Positions 33,654 to 44,720 of a stretch of 64,000 nt of DNA are shown piece by piece. The translations under genes and the position numbers were made by a program. Under the pieces are notes generated by a model, which saw nothing but the letters and a program-made list of their open reading frames with translations, was not told the origin of the DNA and did not search any database. How positions within the stretch are numbered: position 1 is the stretch's first letter; every line of letters starts with the position of its first letter. This DNA is from Gonocerus acuteangulatus (Eukaryota > Arthropoda > Insecta > Hemiptera > Coreidae), in the NCBI GenBank assembly GCA_946811695.1, contig OX328124.1, positions 100,560,998 to 100,624,997 of the forward strand, in the 5' to 3' direction.

Positions 33654-34374
33654 TGAAAAAACAAAATGCATAGTCTTCACAAAGAAGAGAAACCATCCAG
33701 TCCCACAGATTACACTTAAACAAGAAATTATATCTTACACAACTACATTAAAATTCCTTGGCATTACATTTGATCAAAAACTCACTTGGGTACCTCATCT
33801 TAAAGCAACGGCTGAGAAATGTAAGAAGTCACTAAACATCCTAAAAATAATAAGCACCACAAAATGGGGAGCAGACAGGAAAACTATGCTTATGTTTTAT
33901 CGCTCCTTTATAAGATCTGTACTAGATTATGGATGTGTGGCTTATGGATCAGCAAGAAGTGGTGCTTTAAAAATCCTAGACAGCATACACAACACAGGTC
34001 TTCGTCTCTCAATAGGAGCTTTCAGGAGTAGTCCTAGTGTTAGATTGTATGCAGAAACAGGTGAACCTCCTTTACATATCCGTAGAGATATCCTTGTAAC
34101 TTCCCTGATACATAAATACAAAGCACTAGGCTACTCTCCGTGTCATCAAATAAGTATTGACAACCCACTTGCAGAAATGTACACACTACGCCCTCAGGCC
34201 CAAAGACCATTCAGTATCAGATATAGAGAGATGCAACATATTTCAAATTACCTAAACCTTCAAATACTGAGATGCGGCTCACTAGATAAACCTCCCTGGC
34301 TTTTAAGAAATTTTGTTATTAATACAACACTGTCAAAGTATAATAAAAGTGACCCAATTTCAAAAATAACATAA
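33654..34374 (+). pseudogene. I-type LINE ORF2, RT thumb and connector
   Basis: Reads TKCIVFTKKR, LKFLGITFDQKLTW (thumb) and SFIRSVLDYGCVAYGSA, then ILDSIHNTGLRLSIGAFRSS. The frame differs from the palm because of an indel near 33650. It ends just before the RNase H domain at another indel in an A-rich run near 34372. Confidence 0.85.
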
Positions 34375-35050
34375 AAAGAATTATGAAGCCTTTACTGTCG
34401 AAAATCATGGAAATCTCTTTATCTATACTGATGGTTCTAAATCAGATGAAGGTGTGGGAGCTGCAGCTGTAATAGGAGATCAAATCATAAGCAAGAGACT
34501 AAATAGCATTTGTAGTATTTTTACAGCTGAACTCTACGGCATCCTCATCGGTCTGGACAACATACCTGAGACAGACAATAGAGACCTTATACTATTTACT
34601 GACTCATTAAGCGCACTTCAAGCACTTACAGACAGTTACACGACTCATCCACTACTTACAGAAATTCTTAATAAGTCACAGACTCTGAACAGAAACATTA
34701 CTATGTACTGGCTACCAGGCCATGAAGAACTTGGGAAAAGCTCCATAGCAGATTATTACGCTAAGAATGCAGTAAGGCATATGACATGTGACCTTGAACT
34801 AATAACAGAAAAAGACATGACGAACACTATAAAATCATCAATATTACAACAATGGCACAACTCGTGGACACGACTAACTGATAATAAACTTCGATCGATT
34901 AAAAATACAGTCGAGGATTGGACATCCAGTCACCGAGAAAACAGACGTGAAGAAATAGTTCTGGCTCGACTACGACTTGGACACACACGAATACTTAATG
35001 ACAAGACGTAACAGACCAATATGTGAGATATGTAACTGTGAACTTACAAC
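34375..35050 (+). pseudogene. I-type LINE ORF2, RNase H domain
   Basis: Acidic residues in order: IYTDGSKSDEGVG (D), SIFTAELYGILIG (E), LFTDSLSALQAL (D), and the late WLPGHEELGKSSIADYYAKN (H and D). All four catalytic positions are kept, unlike the truncated copy at 22.5 kb. After it, CEICNCELTT begins the zinc finger, which is cut by an insertion. Confidence 0.87.
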
Positions 35051-35503
35051 TTGAAACTGGAAAAAAATGTCACAAAAAGTGTCCATTGGCATTCATGCAT
35101 GAATGTGTCATGGGAGCTAGCTGGCAAGCTGGGAGAAAAATTTAAAACGTTTTGGGGATCGGCTACAAACCTCCAGGCTGGTTTATTTGTTCCTCTGTCA
35201 TCTCAGGGAGTGCCTTATTCTGGAATTGTTCCGGGCTCAGACCTTTCTGTGAATTTTTGCAGGAGTTTCTTCACCATCTTCTGAAGGAAATTATCCGACA
35301 TTTCCAATGGGCAAGTTATTTTTTCGCATTAACAAAACAAATTAAATCATAAAATGAAAAAAAAAAAAAAAAAATTGTTTAGAGCCTTCTGCGCAAATTC
35401 AGGAACATAAATAGACTCTAGGTCCACCCGACAAACATATGTAATGTACTGTATAACATAAAGCCTTCTTTTTTCATGCAAGGCCACCACTCATGCATGA
35501 ATG
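35051..35503. mobile_element. ~450-bp insertion in the LINE zinc-finger region
   Basis: Comparison with the truncated copy shows that the finger (CEICNCELTT | KHLLTDYRKRN) is interrupted here. A GCATTCATGCATGAATG palindrome occurs near the left side (35089-35105) and a very similar CTCATGCATGAATGCC at the right end. AAAC at both boundaries is a possible short target duplication. It contains an A18 run near 35358. Superfamily not assigned. Confidence 0.6.
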
Positions 35504-35861
35504 CCAAACATTTACTGACAGACTACCGCAAAAGAAACGATATTAATCTGCCGTATTATATGCAAGAACTCTTATGCAATGATAGCCAATATATAAATAC
35601 TATACTTACATACTTCAGAAACACAGGGCTGTACGACCTTATTTGATGACCGAAAGCGTGCTGTCTTGAAGACATTAAGGTCCTCTGAACTTTAAGTGAT
35701 ATTTTCATTTAAACCCCTATTACACTACCTTTACACATACATTTAAAAATATGCAATCAAACAAGCTGATTTCCTAGTGAGACTAAATTCAGAAGTTGCT
35801 GCTCACTGTGTTATTGCCAAGAAGCGGAACACTGTTGAAATTAAATAAATAAATAAATAGT
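35504..35861 (+). pseudogene. I-type LINE ORF2 end, 3' UTR and TAAA tail
   Basis: KHLLTDYRKRN and a helix-rich end (YYMQELL...INTILTYF) continue the finger domain after the insertion. The UTR ends with (TAAA)n, the same tail as at 23.55 kb. Confidence 0.75.
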
Positions 35862-36536
35862 CGCAGCTCGTCAGTAGTGCAGTGAAGTTTAGTGAATCTG
35901 ACAACCAGAACAAAAAAGGCCTAAAATAGAATACTTTGTATATTAACTACCAATTTTTGATAAAATTTGCATTATTTTTCTTTGAACAAAAAAAAGTATG
36001 TCCGCAAAAATATCAATGACGAAGTTCGCACCCCCCACCATTAAAGATTGTTGTTGAAAATTATTTAGTACCATATTTTTTTAGAAATTCTTATCTTTAT
36101 GATGAGGTTGTGCCTAATATTTGCTATAATAATTGAATTATAAAATATTGCATAATGTTTACTACTAATACTTTTTGTTTTCGGTGCCACTACTTCATAT
36201 ACAAATAAATTAACTTTATAGTAGTGTATGTTCACTGGATCTTGTTTAATTAATAGTTTATTTTAACACCTTTTCTAACCAGGTTTCATATTTTTGGAAA
36301 AACCAGCAATATAGGATGGGCAAAACGGGTACCATTTTTTTTTTTTTTGTTTTATTGATGTTTGGGTTGGAATTTGTTTCTTAATTTGAAGAAAAATACT
36401 TTCTATTGTTCCTTTTATATTTGTTTTACATCAAAATTAAAATACATGGTGTGCATTTCTTAAACTGAAATAGGGGTTATCGATACTCATGTTCATTGCA
36501 AATACCGGGCTGTTTTATTTTATGTTTTCATGTATA
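35862..36536. other. Intergenic stretch, nothing identified
   Basis: No supported gene or element before the 33-bp minisatellite. Confidence 0.4.
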
Positions 36537-37203
36537 TTTTCTTTGTTAATGTTATTGATTTTGAGCAATTGGTCTTTGTGGATGTTATTGATTTTTTAAT
36601 TTGGGGCTTTGTGGATGCCACTGATTTTGCACTGTTGGGCCTTTTGGATACCACTGATTTTGCACTGTTGGGCCTTTTGGAATCTATTGATTTTAGAGAA
36701 TTGGACTTTTTGGATGCTATTGATTTTGGACTATTGGGTTCTGTGAATACTAGGAATTGATTTTGGACTACGGAAATTTGTGAATGCTATTGATTTTGGA
36801 CTATGGGCTTTTGTGGATGCTATTGATTTTGTACTGTAGGAATTAGTGGATGCTATTGATTTTGAACTATTGGACTTTGTGATGCTATTGATTTTGGTAT
36901 ATTTAGCTCTGTGGATGCTATTGATTTTGGACTATGGGACTTTGTGGATACTACTCATTTTGGACTATGGGACTTTGTGGATGCTAATGATTTTTTACTA
37001 CGACACTCTGTAAATGCTATTGATTTTGAACAATGGGACATTGTGAATGCTGTTGATTTCGAACTTCAGGACTTTGTGAATGCTATTGATTTTGTACTAT
37101 GAGACTTTGTGAATACTATTGATTTTGAATTATGGGACTTTGTTGATGCTATTGATTTTGGACACGATGGCGCTGTGTGGATGATATTGGTTTTGGACTT
37201 TGG
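36537..37203 (+). repeat. 33-bp minisatellite reading as 11-residue repeats
   Basis: About 19-20 degenerate copies of a 33-bp unit resembling GATGCTATTGATTTTGGACT + ATGGGACTTTGTG. The period is a multiple of three, and one frame reads a repeated [V-D-A-I-D-F-G-L-W-D-F] motif over long open pieces (36530-36760, 36911-37102, 37109 onward). One-base deletions and a few stops break it. I know no protein with this repeat; a noncoding minisatellite is the default reading. Confidence 0.9.
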
Positions 37204-38095
37204 GACGTTAGTGTCTATGCGAGTGATGACTGCCGTGATTGGTATCAAAGACCTTATGGTTCAGCGGCTTGGAAAATTCATTCCCTATTCTGGAGATGGT
37301 TGGGAAAACCGACAAACACTGACAATATGCTTTATATCCTCGGCTAAATGTCAAAGCGAACGCAATAACCCGTGTAATGGAGTGCTAAAAGGTAGAGTTC
37401 TGCAAGGAGTAAGTAGGCAAAAAGGCTCATCTATTTCCACTATAACTTCGGTATGCTAGCCAATTGCATCTGATTAATGAAGCAGAATCATATCATTTAC
37501 ACATAGCGAATCCATACACACAATTCCACATTTTGTTCTTCCTGAATAATCATCGTATATTAGAGAGCGAATATTTATTCTGACCCTACATTCCTTTCTC
37601 TGAACATTCAGCTCTTCTTCCTCATTGCAGAATAAGGTAGATAAAGACGGTCAATGCGAGCTGATAAAATCCACGGGTAATAAAATAATAGAAAGCGACC
37701 ATTAATAGTAACACAAGCAGCACAAGCAATGCGCCCATTGAGAAATATTAAAAATGCATGAATAAACACTCATGTCCAACTGATGTATGACCATATTTGA
37801 CGACAACTTTCTTTTCATCCCACGAAAAATCTTTTGTTTTTATTTTCTTTATTTCTTACTCATATTATTCTCCTTGGAGTGATAATAAGTTTCCAGCCTT
37901 TTTATAGGCCATCAGTAGGTTTTCATGTGATTCATTTTTTTTTTTTTATTTTTTTTTTTTATTTAATATGTTATTTTAATAGATGCTCATTTACAATCCT
38001 TATTGAATTGTTTAGGATTGTACGTGGGAGTCATTCGAATTTTATGTTCTATCTACTAAAAACGTTTTGTGTGAATTTGTGTAAAGAGAAAATCT
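37204..38095. other. Intergenic stretch, nothing identified
   Basis: Short frames only. Poly(T) near 37938-37960. Confidence 0.4.
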
Positions 38096-38425
38096 ATGAC
38101 CTGTCAATTTCGATTCAATAACTGATAAGGGCTGATTCTCATCTATCTCGATTCTAATAGCCGGATCGAAGATAATTCCGTTGGACGTCTACGATTTATG
38201 ACCACGCTGTCTGACCTTCTTGTGGAACCATCCTCGGTTAAGCAGCTCACTTCCTTAAACATCTCAAATCCAGTTTTCTTTTTAAATAAATCTCTAAAAA
38301 TCGTTCGCGCCTTATCTTCTATGAACTCCAATCCAAAGTCCTTCACAAATTGGTCAACGCTCCTTTTTGCGTTTCCAATAAAACTCTTCATAATGACCTC
38401 AACATCCCCTTCGTTCAAGAACTAG
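38096..38425 (-). pseudogene. Fragment of an R2-like endonuclease domain
   Basis: The minus-strand frame reads ...CLTEDGSTRRSDSVVINRRR and, after a frameshift, NGIIFDPAIRIEIDENQ. This corresponds in spacing and pattern to RYADIIAF...YIVDPTVRFE of the R2-like LINE at 27.5 kb, the D...VDP core of the restriction-like endonuclease. Only this piece is present, without finger or RT. It comes from a different, diverged element. Confidence 0.5.
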
Positions 38426-38697
38426 CAAAATCCCGTTTCCTAACCTTTCATTCCAAATTGTCCTTCCATCCTAATCCCAGAGCATAAACTTTTTCCTCCC
38501 AAACCCACCCACAAAACCCGCCTAGAAGGCTCAAGAGACATTGGCCTCTTGATCAATTATCTGTTTAAAGACAAAAAAGCATTCCAAAGTAGGAAGTGCC
38601 AATATTGATTAGCTCCTTCCGAAAGTGTAATTATCATTATTTCTTACTAATGTTTCTTTTTATTTACTTGTTTTTATTTAGTTATTTTTATTAACTC

Positions 38698-38699
<2 letters not shown>

Positions 38700-38746
<47 letters not shown>

Positions 38747-38759
38747 GTTATTACTATTA

Positions 38760-38846
<87 letters not shown>

Positions 38847-38881
38847 GTGTATATACATATTTATATATATATTTATATATA

Positions 38882-38924
<43 letters not shown>

Positions 38925-38935
38925 TTATTTATTTA
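38700..38935. repeat. (AT)n-rich microsatellite block
   Basis: Two AT tracts with interspersed GTATAT and TTTATT variants, ending in (TTTA)n; about 235 bp in total. Confidence 0.95.
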
Positions 38936-39229
38936 TTTTTTAAAATTATTTTGTCAGTTTTATTAATCAATTCTGTATATACTATGCTTTAAATTGTGAG
39001 CCAACTATGATTAAAGAAATAAGGAGAATAGTATTATCCTATGTCTAGAAGTAGAATAACCTATATAAACATAGTGTAATGTATATTTGTATAATTTGAT
39101 GTATATATAATAATGATGATTTATATATTGTTGATGTTGATGTATATATATATATATAATAATGTGTTTGTATGCACATATGTAATAACCAATTGTACCC
39201 ATGTATATATGCATGTAGATGTGTATGTA

Positions 39230-39335
39230 TGTATATATGTGTAATGTTTGTTCTGAGCAAGTCGCTATAGTTGCGAAAAGCTCATAAAATAAATATAAAA
39301 AAAAAAAATAAAAAAAAAAATAAAAAAAAAAATAA
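39230..39335 (+). repeat. LINE 3' end: stem-loop and A-rich tail
   Basis: GAGC...AAGCTC stem (39255-39283) with an inner CGC/GCG pair, then AATAAATAT and an A-rich tail interrupted by T. The same arrangement is seen at the I-type LINE ends near 23.5 and 61.2 kb. No coding part precedes it. Confidence 0.6.
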
Positions 39336-40530
39336 TGTTTAAAAATACGCCCTTGACGCGGGGGAGAGTTTCAGGTTCGTTACAGGCTCTGCAACGGAAT
39401 TTTGAGCTCCTGTTTAGAATAATAATAAAGAATAATATTAGGCCACAAAATCGTAAAACTACTAACATTCTTTATTTTCCTTATTTCCGAAGATAAAGAA
39501 CTTATAAATACGTATGAAATTCCACAATGTAATTCCTGAAAATACTGCTTATAATGCAGTGAATTGTATTGTGAATAACTGATTTACCTCCAGGAAATTA
39601 ACTTCATTCGTCGTTAAACAAGAAGATTGAATTTTTCTTATCCTTCAATCATAAATTATACAAGACGGAATTGTTTGTTATTCCATCAGGTTTGTTTATT
39701 ATACTCAAACAACTTACTCTCCTTTTATATTTGTATTCTTCCGTAAAAAAAAAGAAAAGAATCAAACTCCACCTTATTAAAGGGTATTTTAGGATTAACT
39801 GTTTGCATTCCTCAGGTTTCCATTATGTAAAGAGTGTACTCTTAATCTCTATTTTTGAGATGTAAATAATGGATGTTTCTTTATAGTGATTGTAGTAAAA
39901 ATCGTTTTTTAGTACACTGGTATCAATTATAATAATTGATACCTGTGTACATGAGTAAAACATTCTCTAGAAGTAATTTTAAAAACGACCAGTTTTCAGC
40001 GGTTTGAGATGGGTTTGTTCCTATAGTACCAAGAACTACCAAAACAAAAAAAAATTGTTTTCAAAATTCATGAATTGATCTGGTTTTGATACTATATACA
40101 TAAATATGAACGCACATACATGTGTCCGTATATAAATTAAATTGAGGCCCTGTGTGTTTATCTGAAATATTACGTTTGTAAAGACAAAAATAAAAAATAA
40201 ATAATCAACTTGAGTAAAGACCACTAAATCTACCAAATGAACTGAAGTTATTTGTGGTATTTATTAATAAATGTTAATAAGCATAAAATAATAAATACTT
40301 GATGTAATGTTTTTATTTATACCGTCCGACCAGACAATGGGTCTCTAAAGACGAGCAATTAAGCAATAGAAATAGCTAAAGGACTTCGATAAATAGTAAG
40401 ACTGTCTATAAATTTATGATGGAGTCTATCGATGAGGCCGTGTCCTTGATACGATCGACCGGACAGGAATTTAAGTGGACCTCAGCATGTCTTCCACATA
40501 ATGAACTCATGCTCCTCCAGTTTATATATA
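39336..40530. other. AT-rich intergenic stretch, nothing identified
   Basis: No supported gene or element. Confidence 0.45.
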
Positions 40531-40534
40531 AAGT

Positions 40535-40620
40535 TTTTATTTTTTTTATTTATTTTTTTTTTTTTACGGCGCATCTACAACTTGGCCATTAGCGCCGGGA
40601 TGTATTTATAAAGTGTTGCC
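40535..40620 (-). repeat. SINE 3' tail with poly(A)
   Basis: Minus strand: CCCGGCGCTAATGGCCAAG, then TGTAGATGCGCCGT and a long A-rich run (40535-40565). The same TAATGGCC-type tail ends the SINE at 60.6-60.7 kb and appears near 40.70-40.75 and 50.95-51.06 kb. Confidence 0.65.
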
Positions 40621-40689
40621 AAATTAAAGGGCACACACTTCTACAGCGATCATTAATAATATATTAAAATTTTATTATATTTTATTTAT

Positions 40690-40756
40690 TTGATGATTGT
40701 AGAAGGGATGACAATTAAACATCTAGGCCATTAGCGCCGACATCCAGGGTGCAGCG
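40690..40756 (-). repeat. SINE 3' tail, second copy
   Basis: Minus strand GGCGCTAATGGCCTAGATGT, the same motif as at 60.67 kb. It lies about 130 bp from the previous tail copy. Confidence 0.6.
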
Positions 40757-40808
40757 AGGAATTTTTCCAACGAGCCGTGAGATGAGAAAATTCCTGCCGC
40801 TGCACAGT
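40751..40808. repeat. Long hairpin (17-bp stem)
   Basis: GTGCAGCG + AGGAATTTT pairs with AAAATTCCT + CGCTGCAC across a ~22-nt loop, with a 2-nt bulge on one side. It sits directly before the dispersed element at 40.81 kb. Role unknown. Confidence 0.7.
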
Positions 40809-41130
40809 GGGGTCAAACGACTTTTCGTTTTTCAAAAAAGGCTACAGCCTCTACATCTTAATCGATTTCAATGCATTTTTTTTTTTTTTTTAATAAAAGC
40901 TAATAAAATTTAAAAGAACATTTTATAGCCAGATTTTTGTATTTTGTTTTCCCTGTTTAAATTACGTGTAAATAATTCACGAACATTTACAATTAAACAT
41001 AAAATGTAATTAAAACAACTTAATATCAGCGCTGATATCGTTGAAATTAAAGATTTAAAACCAGATTAGACTTAGAAAAAATCAAAATCTATTTGTAAAT
41101 CATTCAAAAATCAATTAATCTAATTGTTAT
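40808..41130 (+). repeat. Dispersed SINE-like element, unexpanded copy
   Basis: Shares GGGG-C-AACGAC, TTCAAAAAAGGCTA-AGCC and a TTAAATTACG block with the inverted copy at 42.06-42.21 kb. It then contains one diverged version of the 154-bp monomer, including ATATCAGCGCTGATAT. Orientation is opposite to the array that follows. Confidence 0.65.
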
Positions 41131-42066
41131 TAGGATGAATTTACGTTTTGAAGATGTCAGTCTGATTTATTCCATGCCCGATCACGAGTTGAATGTGTTA
41201 TTTGAACGATATCAGTGCTGATATTAAGTTAGATGGAAAATAAAATATTATTTCATGTTCAATTGTAAAAAATAGTGAATTATTTAGACGTAATTTACGT
41301 TTTGAAGATGTCAGTCTGATTTATTCCATGCCCGATCACGAGTTGAATGTGTTATTTGAACGATATCAGTGCTGATATTAAGTTAGATGGAAAATAAAAT
41401 ATTATTTCATGTTCAATTGTAAAAAATCGTGAATTATTTAGACGTAATTTACGTTTTGAAGATGTCAGTCTGATTTATTCCATGCCCGATCACGAGTTGA
41501 ATGTGTTATTTGAACGATATCAGTGCTGATATTAAGTTAGATGGAAAATAAAATATTATTTCATGTTCAATTGTAAAAAATAGTGAATTATTTAGACGTA
41601 ATTTACGTTTTGAAGATGTCAGTCTGATTTATTCCATGCCCGATCACGAGTTGAATGTGTTATTTGAACGATATCAGTGCTGATATTAAGTTAGATGGAA
41701 AATAAAATATTATTTCATGTTCAATTGTAAAAAATAGTGAATTATTTAGACGTAATTTACGTTTTGAAGATATCAGTCTGATTTCTTCCATGCCCGATCA
41801 CGAGTTGAATGTGTTATTTGAACGATATCAGTGCTGATATTAAGTTAGATGGAAAATAAAATATTATTTCATGTTCAATTGTAAAAAATAGTGAATTATT
41901 TAGACGTAATTTACGTTTTGAAGATGTCAGTCTGATTTATTCCATGCCTGATCACGAGTTGAATGTGTTATTTGAACGATATCAGTGCTGATATTAAGTT
42001 AGATGGAAAATAAAATATTATTTCATGTTCAATTGTAAAAAATAGTGAATTATTTAGACGTAATTT
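41131..42066 (-). repeat. 154-bp satellite array, six units
   Basis: The landmark GAAGATGTCAGTCTGATTT recurs exactly every 154 bp (ending at 41160, 41314, 41468, 41622, 41776 and 41930 for the GATGTCAG part). Units differ at only a few positions (for example GATATCAG in unit 5, CCTGATC in unit 6). Each unit has the inverted repeat ATATCAG-TG-CTGATAT. The orientation is called minus because single-copy relatives at 0.6 and 41.0 kb match the minus strand. Confidence 0.97.
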
Positions 42067-42287
42067 AATGAACAAGGAACAGAAGAAAACAAAAATTTGA
42101 CAAAGTTGTTCTACATTTTATTAGCTTTCATTTAAATAAAAGAATGCGCATTGAAATTTGTTAAGATTTAGTGGCTATAGCCTTTTTTGAAATGTCGTTT
42201 AGCCCCATTGTGCGCCGGTGGGAATCGAACCCACCATCTCCCGCAAATGAAACTAAGGCGTCAGACCACGGGGAGACACCGCCAATT
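42060..42287 (-). mobile_element. tRNA-derived SINE joined to the satellite array
   Basis: Minus strand: GTGTCTCCCCGTGGTCTGAC (A-box region), GGGTTCGATTCCCACCGG (perfect B box), then the body shared with 40.81 kb, running directly into the first array unit. The acceptor stem does not close. The head resembles the one at 60.94-61.00 kb. Confidence 0.75.
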
Positions 42288-42299
42288 AAATACTTATGA

Positions 42300-43395
42300 T
42301 TTTAAATTACAACATAGGCTAGGAGCTTCCTGTAAACATTTATTATCAGTACCTATGAAATAATAACAACCTTTATAAAAACGTAACTAAACAAGCAGCT
42401 TAGTAGTTTACTTATGAAATCATGTCATTAATTTTTTATTAGCCCTTTAATTAAAAAAAAGATAACAAAAAAAAAACTGCTTTACACCTAGAAATCAGCG
42501 AGTTGCGAGCGGCTGCTCTTGATCAAGACTGCCACCTCATCTTGGATATCTACCTTAAGATTGCCGCTGGAGCAAGTTTCATTTCTCTCTTATCTGCTTT
42601 TAACCTTTTGATGATTGTTACATTCAATACACGGGCGTTGTGCTGATTCCGCGGAATTCATTTTGACAATTCATTTTCTTGTTATTCCAGTACTTCCCCT
42701 GCTTTGTACTTCACTACTAGATAGTACGTGATGCATAAATTTCTCCTGTCTGCTCTATTAAGAGTAAGCTTACTAATGATTGAAGTTACAAAGAGAAATA
42801 CTAAATCAGCTCCGTGTGGGTACCGCACAACACTTGTGTATTCCGCGGCGGTGGAAAGGTAAAGGACTAGCAAAGAAAGTATAATTTAGAATTATAAATA
42901 GTACAGAGACTGTAGAAGTTCTTCAAAAAATCTCTAAGCATATAATTACTCTTACTCTAAAGTACAAAACATGTACATAATGTACTAGCATGAGTTATTA
43001 AGCAGGCAAAAGATACAATGCGCAACGGGGTATATATTTAATCATAATGCATTGAAAGAGGCTTTTCATAATTAAAAATGTAATAAAAGACTGGGAAGAA
43101 ATGAGTGCATTGAGTAGGCCTCCGTTTCAAAGGATGTACCATTAATTTTAATGAAGACTGCTCTATTTGAGAAGGTCCTGCCTCTGTCGAGTGGTTCCTG
43201 TCTCTTGAACCATGAATGCCTTGGCTACATCTCCCTAACCTTTTACCAGCGTTTTACTCATTCAACAATTACCCATTCATTACTAAGAAAAATTATGATT
43301 AAATTACGAGAAAAAAATTAATTGTCATAAGGTTTTCTTCCGCGGTCGAATTAGGCAGGACATTATTACTTGCTTTTACCAGTGGTAATCCTAGT
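42300..43395. other. Intergenic stretch, nothing identified
   Basis: No supported gene or element. Confidence 0.45.
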
Positions 43396-44720
43396 TTGAA
43401 AAACTCCGGCTCACAGGAACTGCGTCATCTTAGCGAGTGTCCGATAGCGATATCGAGTTCCCTATTGCAATTGGTAAAGGAATAAAATCAGTTACTGGTT
43501 TTTATTATCTCTATGAAAGTTAACTATAGGAAACATTATAACACTTTTTCTCATTTTCTTATCTTGTTTTACTAAAATACTTATTTTACTGTTAAATGTA
43601 ATTAAAAAAAGACAAAAAACAAATAAAACAGGTAGGTAAAAAGAGATAAAACACCGTTCAATAGAACGAAATTAACAATTTCTAAGTTTTAAGCACTTAT
43701 TTCTCCGATTGGCAACGCCCCATGGAAAATTAAATTTTTGTGAATTTAGTAAGCTTTGGAATGGTTACCTTCCACTTACCACGATTTCCTAATCGTTTCC
43801 AAGGTATTGAAGAAAATAAGTCAGAATCCCCAAAACCATTGATATCTATTAATAATTTTTTTTTTTCGAATACTTCCTTAACTCCAAACTAAATAAAATT
43901 TAAATATTCTAGTTTAAATAAATGTCGCATGTCTGGAATGAACTTCAAAATGCTCCGAAAATAAGCAAGGAAAACTATTAGTACCAAAATTCAATAATGG
44001 TTTTTATCTGTTTTCCTATGTTTAAAAAAACACCTATAAAAAGTGTACCTGCAAGCATATTAAAGCGAAAAAGTAGGTACTATGATATTTCGCTAGAATT
44101 CACCCCTATAAACATATTCCGGAACTCGAGTCAATAAGTCCTTTGGCGATTTTCTCGTTGTCGAGAAAAACGCAAAAACCCTTGTTTTTTGGACAAATCC
44201 CGATTTATCGCTTAAACGAAGCATTTTACGAAAACAAAAACACGATACAAAAGATGTAGCTTATTAAAATATCTTTAAGATAAGACCAAGCGTCTCATTC
44301 AGCGTCTTCGCTTCAATATTTTACGAGATAATCGTGTTTGAATAACCCATCGGATGGACATTTTGTTCCATAGAGAGTAAGACATTTTTTAATCCGAAGA
44401 ACAGTCTGCGCTTGGTCTCATCCTAAAGATAATTTAATAAGCTACAACTTTCGTGTTATGGTGGTTTTTTTCCTACAACGCTTCGTTTAAGCGATAAATC
44501 GGGATTTGTCCAAAAACACACGGATTTATGCGTTTTTCTCGAAAACGAAGCGAAAACGAGAAATTCACCAAAGGACTTTTAGACTTAGTTTTTCGATTCC
44601 CCATCGGTATACGAAGTCTGTCGGTTTAAGACACCCTGTATATGTAAACAAATTTGAACCACCGATACATTCGTGATCAATGGGTTCTATAACGTGAAAT
44701 TTTCTAGTCAAACTTTCGAA
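43396..44720 (+). repeat. Dispersed repeat family X, copy 6, interrupted
   Basis: Starts ACAGGAACTGCGTCATCTTA, has GTTCCCTATTGCAATTGGTA and AGTAAGCTTTGGAATGG, and ends with the TCAATGGGTTCTATAACGTG block near 44.68 kb also found at the end of the copy at 28.3 kb. The palindromic element at 44.14-44.58 kb lies between its two parts. Confidence 0.6.
44138..44577. mobile_element. 440-bp fold-back element with ~165-bp arms
   Basis: The left arm runs from AGTCCTTTGGCGATTTTCTC to AGACCAAGCG, and the right arm is its inverted, ~85-90% similar copy. Shared blocks include GACAAATCCCGATTTATCGC and TTAAACGAAGC. The ~80-bp centre is non-coding. Superfamily unassigned. Confidence 0.85.

Larger units (their letters stand above)
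31100..35861 (+). mobile_element. I-type LINE, near full-length body with deletions and an insertion
   Basis: Holds the ORF1 tail, ORF2 (endonuclease, RT, RNase H, zinc-finger tail) and a 3' end with (TAAA)n at about 35843-35861. Endonuclease plus RNase H plus a TAA-rich tail fits the I clade. Inactivating lesions are an internal RT deletion near 33175, frameshifts near 33650 and 34372, and a ~450-bp insertion at 35.05-35.50 kb. The 5' boundary is approximate. Confidence 0.87.

Noticed and set aside
41131..42066. CRISPR array
   Set aside because: Units are contiguous 154-bp repeats without variable spacers, in a eukaryotic repeat context.
41131..42066. Hammerhead ribozyme in the satellite unit
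   Set aside because: CTGATAT and CTGATTT occur, but neither CUGANGA nor a GAAA box in suitable spacing was found.
42216..42287. Functional tRNA gene
   Set aside because: The B box is perfect, but the acceptor stem does not pair and a SINE body follows directly; the same holds at 6785, 25020, 60600 and 60935.
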